A model generated the notes under the pieces. That model was not told where the DNA came from. It did no database searches and was given only the letters and a program-made list of their open reading frames with translations. Source: Bacteroidales bacterium (GTDB lineage: Bacteria; Bacteroidota; Bacteroidia; Bacteroidales; UBA932). Taken from it: DNA of 37,289 bases. Positions 26,963 through 34,868 of the stretch are shown piece by piece; positions within the stretch are counted from its first letter, which is position 1, and each line of letters starts with the position of its first letter. Made by a program: the position numbers and the translations under genes. Location: contig JAILIM010000010.1 of assembly GCA_024695285.1 (NCBI GenBank), forward strand, positions 1 to 37,289, in the 5' to 3' direction.

Positions 26963-27901
26963 TTACTCGCCACGCATTTTACGACGCCGACGCTTCGTGA
27001 TCCTTTTTGTCCCAATCCATAAGAACTTGTCCAACTGCTCCTGGCTTGCCTGTGTGTATCCATACAGCGTTTCAGCAAGGTCGCGCTTCTCCTCAAGAGG
27101 CAGAGATATCACCCTTTTGCTTCTCACAGGTAGTTCCAGCGCCCTTAAGGTATTAGCCATTTGCGCATATAACTTATCGTCTCCCTTTGTTGTGATCTCA
27201 TTAATATCATACTCGCTGCCAGTATTAGAATGAATCGCCATCAGCATATTATCGAACCCGGAAAAATACTCGCTTGCGCCTTCATAGTCGATACAGTTGT
27301 AGGCCGTGATTATATAATCCGTCAATTGGTTACATTCTACCTTATTCAGGTCTTTCATCAGTCTGCCCAACATAGCATAAGACAACGGAATGTCCTGCTT
27401 TCTTGAAGCATCAACCTCAGCAAGTGCCCTTCTGAAGACTTTACGGGCTGTTTTCCTGTCAATAGGCGGTGAAAACGGGTTGGGATTGTTTCGATAGGCA
27501 AGAAAGTTCCATCTGTATTCTTCCGCTTTTCTGCATAGTTTCTTCTCCACCGGATTATTATACAAATAGGCGATTGCTGTCCTGATTTTCTTTCCGCCAA
27601 TCTTGATTGCAGAGCCAAATGATTTGTCAAAAACCTGGCCGGTCCTTCCCGCGGACAGATTGAAGGCTCTTGCATACCTGGATGATGACTCTCTGATTAA
27701 GCTGGTCAATTGACAGTGTCTTAGTATCTCTACCAGATCATGAATATGATCCGGCATCAAGCATAACCCATACACTTTAACGGGATACTTCCTCGAGATG
27801 GTACAGAATAGCGTGAAGTAGACAAGACAATCCTTCACTGAATAAAAAATCAACCCTCCAGTACGCGTTCTTTGATACGCATGTTTTACAATTGTTTTCA
27901 T
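26963..27901 (-). CDS. REP-associated tyrosine transposase (Y1 / HUH family)
   Basis: The product has 312 residues. The HUH motif H52-I-H54 lies in GLCLMPDHIHDLVEIL. The catalytic Tyr is probably Y112 in AIAYLYNNPVEKK, matching the Y-x-x-N-N-P-V signature of TnpA-REP proteins. Such enzymes cut single-stranded DNA at palindromic REP sequences. At 312 residues it is longer than many family members; the C-terminal ~130 residues may carry an accessory DNA-binding part and end in a very basic tail (RITKRRRRKMRGE). The gene is visibly richer in A+T than its neighbours, a sign of transfer. Both active-site elements look intact. No clear promoter was identified. Confidence 0.88.
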   Translation of the reverse strand: MKTIVKHAYQRTRTGGLIFYSVKDCLVYFTLFCTISRKYPVKVYGLCLMPDHIHDLVEILRHCQLTSLIRESSSRYARAFNLSAGRTGQVFDKSFGSAIKIGGKKIRTAIAYLYNNPVEKKLCRKAEEYRWNFLAYRNNPNPFSPPIDRKTARKVFRRALAEVDASRKQDIPLSYAMLGRLMKDLNKVECNQLTDYIITAYNCIDYEGASEYFSGFDNMLMAIHSNTGSEYDINEITTKGDDKLYAQMANTLRALELPVRSKRVISLPLEEKRDLAETLYGYTQASQEQLDKFLWIGTKRITKRRRRKMRGE

Positions 27902-27961
27902 AGCACTAAGTTTGGCTACAAAGCTCGCATTTTTTCATTTAAAAAGCAAGGTCCTTCGTCC

Positions 27962-28041
27962 GGTGCCCAATAATTCGCTATCCTCCAGCCACTTACGCTT
28001 TTTGCCTGCATGTTTTATCATGCAGGCAAAATCAGTAAGTT
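27962..28041. repeat. REP-like hairpin element, copy C
   Basis: It begins GGTGCCCAATAATTC, and its hairpin contains ACTTACGCTTTTTGCCTGCA before the loop and TGCAGGCAAAATCAGTAAGT after it. It matches copy A over about 80 bp with scattered changes. The loop differs (TTTTAT region) but the stem is kept, which suggests that structure is selected. It lies 60 bp upstream of the transposase start. The 312-bp stretch 27902-28213 otherwise holds the heptamer array and a promoter. Confidence 0.82.
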
Positions 28042-28089
28042 ACTGAAAATAAGGATGTTGGCAGGCAGGAGAAAGGAGGAGGGGAGCCA

Positions 28090-28166
28090 CAGGGCATAGG
28101 GTACAGGGCATAGGGTACAGGGCACAGGGCACAGGGTACAAGACACAAGCCCCAGGGCACAGTGAC
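28090..28166. repeat. Heptanucleotide tandem array, consensus CAGGGYA
   Basis: About eleven 7-base units run in register. The first seven (28090-28138) are CAGGGCA, CAGGGTA, TAGGGTA or a mix of these; the later units are degraded (CAAGACA, CAAGCCC) before one more CAGGGCA. The array ends 8 bp before the -33 element of the MBL gene promoter. Confidence 0.88.
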
Positions 28167-28174
28167 CTGCCGGC

Positions 28175-28205
28175 TTTGATATTTGGAGGCGGATTTGTAT
28201 CTTTG
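28175..28205 (+). promoter_or_regulatory. Bacteroidota-type promoter of the MBL gene at 28214
   Basis: TTTG (28175-28178), 19 bases, then TATCTTTG (28198-28205) match the known consensus TTTG-N19-TAnnTTTG exactly. Transcription would begin only a few bases before the ATG at 28214, leaving almost no leader. Confidence 0.75.
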
Positions 28206-28213
28206 AGGTTGTG

Positions 28214-30256
28214 ATGAAAAAACAGATTCTTTTGCTGCTGGTGCTGGCGGCTGCGTGCAAGCCGGAAATCAAGCCCGGCGGCGATTTCTTCGGCACGATT
28301 GCCGAAGGGAGCATCGCCTCCGGCTGGGAGCAGGATGCCAGGATTTCCGTTTTTGATGCCAATTCAGGGAATTCCGAATACGTGTATGCCGGATCGGCGC
28401 ATGAGAGGAGTGGAAAATTCACCGCTCAGGAGCTGAATACCGACGGCATCAGCCTGTCCGGGCGCTACGGAGTTTACCCCTATATGACCTCGACAATTGT
28501 GACCAACGCCGGACTGATGTATGTCGAACTGCCGCAAGTGCAGGAGGGCGTGCCCGGAAAGCCAGGCCGCGGTAGCGCCGTGATGGTTGCCCGCAGCAGT
28601 GACAACAACCTGGTGTTCAGGGATTTGTGTGGCGCGCTGGTGCTGCGGTTCAGCGGCTCGGAGGAGAAAATCGCCAAGGTGACCATAAGCGGCCGCGGCA
28701 ATGAGGTCCTTTCCGGGGAAGCCACCGTGAGCCTGGACGAACAAGGAGTCCCGTCGGCTTCGTTCGCTTCGGGGCCGGGCAGCCTGACGTTCCGGTGTAC
28801 CACTCCGGTGGAGATCGGCGCCGGCAAGGAAATCTGGTTCATGCTGCCGCCCGTCACTTTCAGCAACGGCCTGAGTGTGAGCGTGGAAGATGCTTACGGG
28901 AGGGTGTGCGCGCTGGAAATCGGCACGCCAGTGAGCGTAGCCCGGGGGGAGATTAAGCGGCTGACCGCAGGTGAAGTTAAGTACAGTTACCCGAACAAGG
29001 TGACTGTCGGAGCGCCGCTTCCCGCATGGGAGGAAGGCTGGCTGGACATCCACTCCATCAACGGCGGGCGCGGGGAATCGTTCTACTACATCTTCCCGGA
29101 CGGCACGACCATGCTCGTGGACGCTGCCGGGGCCCCGGATTTTGAAATCGAAGGGGCAAGCGGCTCGGGCATTTATTCCCGACCGTCGCAGCAGTACTCC
29201 AGCGGTAACGTGATCGTCAAGTATCTGCAGCACTTCGCCCCGGCAGTTGCCGACGGAAAGATTGATTACATGATGGTGTCCCACTACCACAGCGACCACA
29301 TGGGTTCATACACCAGCGGCTTCGTAAAGTACGGATGGAAGGTGGTGGACCGCAACGGCACCATCACCCCGGCCATCAACCTCGATGCCGGCGGTTTCCT
29401 GCTCAACGGCCTCCCAGAGGTCGGGATGTCGCTTCCGATTATAAAACTCATAGACCGCGGCGACTGGGACAACCGCGCCTCAACCACGTGGGAGAGCAGT
29501 AAGAGCAGGCGGCAGAACTACTACAACTTCATTGACTGGACCACAAGGGTCAACGGCACGGTGCACGAGAAGCTGGCCGTCGGGCACACCGACCAGATAG
29601 TGCTAAAGCACGACGCTGCCGCATATCCGCAGTTTAAGGTGCGCGGAATTGCCGCCAACGGCGACATATGGACAGGCACCGGAACCAACGTCAACACCAC
29701 CTACGTGCCATCCGCAGCCGATTGCCTTGCCAACTTGAGCACATACGAGATTAACGAGAACATCTTTTCCTGCGTGTTCACCCTAAGTTACGGCAAGTTC
29801 GACTGGTTCGCAGGAGGAGATATCCAGTACAACGACTACACCAAATACAGCTGGAAAGACATCGAGAAGCCGATTTCAAAGGTGGTCAGCAAAGTGGAGG
29901 CGATGAAAGCCAACCACCACTGCACCAACAACACCAACAGCAAGGCCCTGGTCTCGGCGCTGAAGCCCGACAACCTGATAGTCGGCGTGTGGACGAAGAA
30001 CCACCCCACGTCGGCCACGCTCAAGCGTTTCATCACGGCAAGCCCCAACCTGCGTGTATTCACGACCAACATGTCGGAGAGCCTCAAGGCCACCCTCAAA
30101 TCCGACGGCTACTACCCCTCGCGCTTCGACGCCACCGGCGGTCACATCGTGCTCCGCGTGCGGCCGGGCGGCGATTCCTACTACATCTACGTGCTGGACG
30201 ATTCCGATTTCGAGTACCGCGTAGTCTCCGTCAACGGTCCTTTCGAATGCAAGTGA
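28214..30256 (+). CDS. Secreted lipoprotein: fimbrillin-like N-domain plus ComEC-type MBL hydrolase
   Basis: ATG 28214 (MKKQILLLLVLAAAC, Cys15) gives 680 residues; a GTG one codon earlier is possible. The fimbrillin-like domain (~25-255) is followed by MBL motifs: WLDIHSINGGRGESFYYIFP (~276-295), DGTTMLVDAAG, HYHSDH (357-362), GGDIQ, MKANHH and the end GPFECK. It shares architecture and many segments with the gene at 1685 (for example DIWTGSGTGVN versus DIWTGTGTNVN, and NENIFS with SYGKFDWF). These two form a subgroup distinct from the three MBL proteins between them. It has its own promoter and stands outside the Sus operon, beyond the transposase. Confidence 0.88.
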   Translation: MKKQILLLLVLAAACKPEIKPGGDFFGTIAEGSIASGWEQDARISVFDANSGNSEYVYAGSAHERSGKFTAQELNTDGISLSGRYGVYPYMTSTIVTNAGLMYVELPQVQEGVPGKPGRGSAVMVARSSDNNLVFRDLCGALVLRFSGSEEKIAKVTISGRGNEVLSGEATVSLDEQGVPSASFASGPGSLTFRCTTPVEIGAGKEIWFMLPPVTFSNGLSVSVEDAYGRVCALEIGTPVSVARGEIKRLTAGEVKYSYPNKVTVGAPLPAWEEGWLDIHSINGGRGESFYYIFPDGTTMLVDAAGAPDFEIEGASGSGIYSRPSQQYSSGNVIVKYLQHFAPAVADGKIDYMMVSHYHSDHMGSYTSGFVKYGWKVVDRNGTITPAINLDAGGFLLNGLPEVGMSLPIIKLIDRGDWDNRASTTWESSKSRRQNYYNFIDWTTRVNGTVHEKLAVGHTDQIVLKHDAAAYPQFKVRGIAANGDIWTGTGTNVNTTYVPSAADCLANLSTYEINENIFSCVFTLSYGKFDWFAGGDIQYNDYTKYSWKDIEKPISKVVSKVEAMKANHHCTNNTNSKALVSALKPDNLIVGVWTKNHPTSATLKRFITASPNLRVFTTNMSESLKATLKSDGYYPSRFDATGGHIVLRVRPGGDSYYIYVLDDSDFEYRVVSVNGPFECK

Positions 30257-30259
30257 CGG

Positions 30260-30291
30260 CTTGCGGAATTCGTAAAAGAAAGTTATCTTTG
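30260..30291 (+). promoter_or_regulatory. Promoter of the SPFH-phosphoesterase-oxidoreductase operon
   Basis: CTTG (30260-30263), 20 bases, then TATCTTTG (30284-30291), a full -7 match with a one-base-off -33. The ATG at 30317 is ~25 bases downstream, giving a short leader. Confidence 0.6.
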
Positions 30292-30316
30292 GGAGATTTA
30301 AAAACTCTCAAGGATT

Positions 30317-31159
30317 ATGAAGAAAAATAAAACCGCCACCATCATCATTCTCTCGATCGCAGCGTTTTTCATCCTGATATTCAGCTGCACCAAAATGGTG
30401 GACAACTCCGAAATCGGCATTAAGTTCAAGAAGTTCTCCCTGACCGACCAGGGCCAGCTCATCGCCACGGAAGTGACCGGTCTGATATTCTACAACCCCA
30501 TCACCACCCGCGTCTTCACCTACCCTGTCTTTATCCAGAGGGTTGACTACCAGCCCTTCACCGTCACCACAAAAGACGCGGCCGAATTCACAATGGACCC
30601 TATGCTCGCCTACCAGCTGGAGCGTGACAAGGCATCCTACGTGTTCAACAAATACCGCCGCGACCTTAGGGAGATCGAGAACGGCTACATGCGCACCTGC
30701 ATCTACGACGCCTACCGCATCAGCGCCAACAACTACACCTCCGACGAACTTATGGCCAACCGCGCCAAATTCGAGCAGGAGGTGCGCCAGATGCTGATCC
30801 ACTCGCTCGGCAGCGAGGGCTTCAATGTGCAGGAGTTCACCTCCCGCATCACCCCTCCCAAGTCGCTGAGCGCCGCCATCGAGGCCAAGAACCAGGCAAT
30901 CCAGGAGGCCCTTAAGGCCGAGAACCTCGTCAAGCAGGCCGAAGCCAATGCCCAGATAGCCATTGCTAAGGCGAAGGGTGAGGCCGAAGCCACCAAGGTC
31001 AAGGCCGACGCCGAAGCCTACTACAACCGCACCATCTCCGCCTCCCTGAGCACCCTCATCGTCCAGGAAGACTGGATCGAGAAATGGGACGGCAAGCTGC
31101 CCGAGGTCATGTCCCAGGGCAGCGGCCTGATGATGAACCTCCCCGCCCTTAACAAATAG
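30317..31159 (+). CDS. SPFH/Band 7 (prohibitin-like) membrane protein
   Basis: The product has 280 residues. One N-terminal membrane segment (~8-23, TATIIILSIAAFFILIF) ends in S-C-T-K, which could serve as a lipobox. The SPFH domain spans ~28-200 (EIGIKFKKF, VTTKDAAEFTMDPMLAYQL, RMLIHSLGSEGFNVQEF-like region). An alanine- and glutamate-rich coiled coil follows (~190-240, EANAQIAIAKAKGEAEATK). Such proteins form large membrane-bound oligomers tied to protease control or membrane organisation. It begins an operon with the phosphoesterase 6 bp downstream. Confidence 0.9.
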   Translation: MKKNKTATIIILSIAAFFILIFSCTKMVDNSEIGIKFKKFSLTDQGQLIATEVTGLIFYNPITTRVFTYPVFIQRVDYQPFTVTTKDAAEFTMDPMLAYQLERDKASYVFNKYRRDLREIENGYMRTCIYDAYRISANNYTSDELMANRAKFEQEVRQMLIHSLGSEGFNVQEFTSRITPPKSLSAAIEAKNQAIQEALKAENLVKQAEANAQIAIAKAKGEAEATKVKADAEAYYNRTISASLSTLIVQEDWIEKWDGKLPEVMSQGSGLMMNLPALNK

Positions 31160-31165
31160 CCGGTC

Positions 31166-32281
31166 ATGCGCAGGCTCACTCTGACGGCTCTCCTTCTGGC
31201 GGCCTTCTGCCTGTCCTCCCCCGCCCAGGACAGGCCCGGCCGCCAGGAGCTCAGCGTCCCGGGCGGTTCGACGATGATCCTGCTGGGGGACCCACAGGGC
31301 TACGAGAAATACGACATCAACCAGGGTATCTTCGAAATCTGCACCGCATGGATACGCGACAACGTGGAGCATCTCGGCATCAAGGCAGTGCTCTGCACCG
31401 GCGACCTTGTGGAACAGAACGACAACAACGCCCTGGACCGCCGTATGCTGAACCAGACCTCCCGCCAGATGTGGGAGTCGGTGTCCCGGGCTTTCGAACG
31501 GCTTGACGGGGTGGTGCCCTACATCACGGCCCCAGGCAACCACGACTACGGCTTCAAGGCATCCGAAGACACACATACTTTCTTCCCCGACTATTTCACC
31601 GCCGAACGTCAGGGGCGCGTCCTGCTCGACCGCCTCGTCAGCGAGCACCCGAACCGCGAGGGCCGGGCTTCCATAGAGAACAGCGCCACCCGTTACGAAC
31701 TCCCTGGCTGGGAGCATAAGATACTGGTAATCAGCGCTGAGTTCTCACCTTCTGATGCCGTGCTCGCCTGGGCGAAGAAGCTCTGCGAGAAATATGCAGA
31801 CGACTACGTGATCTTTATCACCCACTCCTATATGAAGTGCGCCGGCCGCTGCGGAAATGCCCGCTACTCCAAGCCGGAGAAGTATCCTCTCTGCCAGGAT
31901 CCGTCCAACAACTACGGCCAGCAGATATGGGACAAACTGGTGGGCGAAGTGCCCAACATCCGCCTTGTCCTTTGCGGGCACCACGGCCACAGCGAATTCC
32001 GGAAGACCGGCGTCGATGACTACGCGGCCAACGTGGGTTGGCGCGTGGACCGCAACAAGGCGGGCTTCAACGTGGGGCAGATGATGTTCAACGTGCAGAC
32101 TCTCGGCGGCGGATGGGAAGGCAACGGAGGAGACGGCTGGCTCCGCATCCTGGAGTTCCTGCCCGACGGCAAGACAATGCGCGTCCGCACCTACTCTCCC
32201 CTTTTCGGCATATCGCCCCTGACCCGCCACCTTTCACACCTGACGGATTCGCTCAACCAGTTTGATTTTATATTAGAATAA
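31166..32281 (+). CDS. Exported calcineurin-like metallophosphoesterase
   Basis: The product has 371 residues. The signal peptide (~1-21) ends SSPAQ. Metal-binding blocks appear in the usual order: LLGDPQ (39-44, in place of the usual GDxH), LCTGDLVEQND (~77), APGNHDYG (N125-H126-D127), FITHSY and CGHHGH (H272, H273, H275). The motifs indicate a binuclear-metal phosphatase or phosphodiesterase acting outside the cytoplasm. The substrate is not evident. It is encoded between the SPFH protein and the oxidoreductase with 5-6 bp gaps. Confidence 0.9.
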   Translation: MRRLTLTALLLAAFCLSSPAQDRPGRQELSVPGGSTMILLGDPQGYEKYDINQGIFEICTAWIRDNVEHLGIKAVLCTGDLVEQNDNNALDRRMLNQTSRQMWESVSRAFERLDGVVPYITAPGNHDYGFKASEDTHTFFPDYFTAERQGRVLLDRLVSEHPNREGRASIENSATRYELPGWEHKILVISAEFSPSDAVLAWAKKLCEKYADDYVIFITHSYMKCAGRCGNARYSKPEKYPLCQDPSNNYGQQIWDKLVGEVPNIRLVLCGHHGHSEFRKTGVDDYAANVGWRVDRNKAGFNVGQMMFNVQTLGGGWEGNGGDGWLRILEFLPDGKTMRVRTYSPLFGISPLTRHLSHLTDSLNQFDFILE

Positions 32282-32286
32282 CCAAT

Positions 32287-33702
32287 ATGAAAAGATTCAG
32301 CCTATTCCTTGCCGCAGCGGCCCTGCTGCTCAGCGCCTGCGGAAACCCGAACGAAGTTAAATTGAAAGTCACCCGCACCTTCGACTGCGACGTGCTCGTG
32401 GTCGGCGGCGGGCCTGCCGGCATCGGCTCGGCCGTGTGCGCAGCCCGCCACGGCGCCAAGACCATCCTGGCGGAACGAGGGGGATACCTAGGCGGCATGG
32501 CCACGAACGGTCTCGTGGCTCCGTTTATGTCTTCGACCACTCCCGACGGCAAAACGCTGCTGATCAAGGGCTTCTACGAAGAGCTGGTGGACCGGATGAT
32601 CGAACAGGGCGGCGCAATCCACCCTCTGAAGGCCGAAATCGGATCCTTCTCCGCCTACCGCGACAAAGGGCACCACGGCCTGACCACCTTCGACTTCGAA
32701 TGCCTCAAGCGCACCACGGAGCAGATGTGCAAGGAAGCAGGCGTAGAACTGCTCTACCACGCCCTGTTCGTCAAGGCTGACACCAGGGGTGGAAAGATCA
32801 CCGCCGCCTACTTCGCCACCAAGGCCGGCATCTGGAAGGTGACAGCCAAGAATTACATCGACTGCACCGGTGACGGCGACGTGGCCGCACAGGCCGGAGC
32901 CCCGTTCGTCTATGGCGACGGCGAGGGCGGCGTGCAGGCGACTTCCCTCTTCATAGTGCTCCGGGGCATCGACTGGAAGGCGATGGACGCCCACAACGAG
33001 GCCTGCAAGAAGGCCGGCGACTTCGAGGGTCAGTTCTATATGCGTGAGATACTTGCCGCCCGCGAGGCCGGCGAGTTCCCCATGTGGCGCCAGAAAATAG
33101 CCCTTTTCCAGAACCTCGACGGCACGGCCACGGTGAATATGACCCAAACCGACGACGTGGACGGCCTCGACCCCAAGCAGGTCACCGAGGCCGAGATCAC
33201 CGGCCGCGAGCAGGCCGACTACGTGGTCAAGTTCCTCCGCAAGTACGTGAAGGGCTGCGAGAAATGCGAACTGGCCCAGTCGGCTGAGAACCTCGGCGTG
33301 CGCGAGACCCGCCGCATCATCGGCGAATACACCGTGACCACCGACGACGCCAAGAACTCCGTGAAGTATCCCGACCCGGTGTTCTGCTGCGCCAACCATA
33401 TGGACATCCACCGAAAGGGATATGTGGAGTACGTTGCCCGCAATACCAACGACCCGTACTACTTCCCCTACAGGGCCCTCCTCCCGCAGAAGGTCGACAA
33501 CCTGCTCTGCGCCGGCCGCTGCGCCGCCGCCGAGCGCCCGGTGATGGCAGCCATACGCGTGATCCCTCCGTGCTTCGCGATGGGCCAGGCCGCCGGCACC
33601 GCCGCAGCCCTCTGCGTCAAGCAAGGCGTAGGGCCCAAGCAGCTCGATCCCGCCATCCTGGTCTCCACCCTCAAATCCGACGGAGTATATCTGCCTGAAT
33701 AA
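32287..33702 (+). CDS. FAD-dependent oxidoreductase lipoprotein (FAD_oxidored family)
   Basis: The product has 471 residues. The lipoprotein signal is LLLSAC with Cys18. The dinucleotide-binding motif VLVVGGGPAGIGSAVCAARHG lies at ~37-56, followed by LAERGGYLGGMATNG, characteristic of the PF12831-type FAD oxidoreductases. The ending RPVMAAIRVIPPCFAMGQAAGTAAAL is also typical of the family. These secreted flavoproteins are common in gut Bacteroidota next to carbohydrate genes, usually with unknown substrate. It is the last gene of the operon and converges on the chromate-transporter genes with a 24-bp gap. Confidence 0.9.
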   Translation: MKRFSLFLAAAALLLSACGNPNEVKLKVTRTFDCDVLVVGGGPAGIGSAVCAARHGAKTILAERGGYLGGMATNGLVAPFMSSTTPDGKTLLIKGFYEELVDRMIEQGGAIHPLKAEIGSFSAYRDKGHHGLTTFDFECLKRTTEQMCKEAGVELLYHALFVKADTRGGKITAAYFATKAGIWKVTAKNYIDCTGDGDVAAQAGAPFVYGDGEGGVQATSLFIVLRGIDWKAMDAHNEACKKAGDFEGQFYMREILAAREAGEFPMWRQKIALFQNLDGTATVNMTQTDDVDGLDPKQVTEAEITGREQADYVVKFLRKYVKGCEKCELAQSAENLGVRETRRIIGEYTVTTDDAKNSVKYPDPVFCCANHMDIHRKGYVEYVARNTNDPYYFPYRALLPQKVDNLLCAGRCAAAERPVMAAIRVIPPCFAMGQAAGTAAALCVKQGVGPKQLDPAILVSTLKSDGVYLPE

Positions 33703-33726
33703 GCTCGCGGGCAGGCTGCGCAAGAA

Positions 33727-34329
33727 TCAGTAAAGCAGCAGCCCGAGCACGGCGCCGGCCAGAATCACCAGGATAGGATTCACCTTGCCCCAATAGGACG
33801 CCACGAAAGCGGCGCCGAGCAGGCACCAGCTCTTCCAGTCCACGAAATTCTCCCGCACCACGGAGAAGGACGGCACGCATCCGGCCCAGGCCACACGCAC
33901 CACAAGGATCACCGCCGCCGCACCTATAAGCCCCACCACAGCCGGCCGCAGCCAGCCCATGGTGCCCTCGAAGAGGGGGCTGTGGCTGAATTTGGTATAG
34001 ACCCGCACGAGGGCGAGCACCACCAGGAAGGACGGCAGCACAAGTGAGAGCGTAGCCACGGCGGATCCCAGCACGCCAAGCAGGTGCACCCCGGTGGCTT
34101 CATACAGCACGCTGTAGCCAACGTAGGTGGCGCTGTTGATGCCGATGGGGCCCGGTGTCATCTGCGAAATGGCTACGATGTCGGTGAAGGTGCTTTCGGA
34201 AATCCACCCGTGCGCCACGACCACCTGTCCCTGGATCAGCGACAGCATCGCATAGCCCCCGCCGAAAGTGAAAGCCCCGACCAGGAAGAAGGTCCAGGCC
34301 AGCTGCAGGAAGAGGCTCAACGTTTCCAT
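33727..34329 (-). CDS. Chromate transporter family protein, short-chain subunit 2
   Basis: The product has 200 residues, the half-size form of ChrA. The family motif is seen in FTFGGGYAMLSLIQGQ, followed by DIVAISQMTPGPIGINSATYVGY. Several hydrophobic spans fill the rest. In the short-chain arrangement two such proteins act together as an antiporter; substrates other than chromate are likely in many cases. It overlaps the preceding gene by 13 bp. Confidence 0.92.
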   Translation of the reverse strand: METLSLFLQLAWTFFLVGAFTFGGGYAMLSLIQGQVVVAHGWISESTFTDIVAISQMTPGPIGINSATYVGYSVLYEATGVHLLGVLGSAVATLSLVLPSFLVVLALVRVYTKFSHSPLFEGTMGWLRPAVVGLIGAAAVILVVRVAWAGCVPSFSVVRENFVDWKSWCLLGAAFVASYWGKVNPILVILAGAVLGLLLY

Positions 34330-34868
34330 CGCTCAGAATAATAAGACAAACTGAATCCCAGCACGATAACCACCAGCAGGATGTAGATCGGCGACACCCC
34401 CAGAAAAGCCACCAGCAGCAGCGAAACAATGGCAATAAGCCACTTCCACCACGACGTGCAGGCTTTCTTCGCCATATTCAGCATAGGCACGGCGATAAGC
34501 GCAATCACCACAGGCCTGATTCCCTTGAACGCCCGCTCCACCCAGGGATTGTCCCTGAACGCCGAAAAGAACATCGCAATCGCAAGGATAATCACAAACG
34601 ACGGCATCACGGACCCGAGTGTGGCGGCAATACTGCCGGCAACGCCCCTGAGGCGGTAGCCTGCAAATATGGAAATGTTCACCGCCATGACGCCCGGAGC
34701 GCTCTGGGACAGCGCCACGATATCCGGAAGTTCCTCATCGGAAATCCACCCCCGCTTCGACATCTCACGCTGGATGATGGGAATCATGGCATACCCGCCC
34801 CCGATGGTGAACGCCCCTATCTTGGCGAACACCCCGAAAATCTGCAGCAGTGAAACCCTCTTAGTCAT
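34317..34868 (-). CDS. Chromate transporter family protein, short-chain subunit 1
   Basis: ATG 34866-34868 (MTKRVSLLQIFGVFAKIGAF) gives 183 residues; a longer upstream frame is not needed. The motif FTIGGGYAMIPIIQREM is followed by DIVALSQSAPGVMAVNISIFAGY. It pairs with the next gene. Its start overlaps the stop of the Ig-like lipoprotein gene by 8 bp, so all four minus-strand genes are translationally linked. Confidence 0.92.
   Translation of the reverse strand: MTKRVSLLQIFGVFAKIGAFTIGGGYAMIPIIQREMSKRGWISDEELPDIVALSQSAPGVMAVNISIFAGYRLRGVAGSIAATLGSVMPSFVIILAIAMFFSAFRDNPWVERAFKGIRPVVIALIAVPMLNMAKKACTSWWKWLIAIVSLLLVAFLGVSPIYILLVVIVLGFSLSYYSERWKR

Larger units (their letters stand above)
26908..28041. 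mobile_element. REPtron-like unit: Y1 transposase gene between two REP-like hairpins
   Basis: The transposase gene on the minus strand is bracketed by hairpin B on its 3' side and hairpin C on its 5' side. Both have the GCCTGCA stem core. The arrangement matches what is known of REP-associated tyrosine transposases and their palindromes. No target duplication or classical inverted termini were seen. Confidence 0.65.

Noticed and set aside
26963..27901. Classical insertion sequence with a DDE transposase
   Set aside because: The protein has HUH and Tyr motifs of the Y1 type, and no terminal inverted repeats or target duplication were found.
28090..28166. Possible CRISPR array
   Set aside because: The units are contiguous heptamers without spacers, and no cas genes are present.
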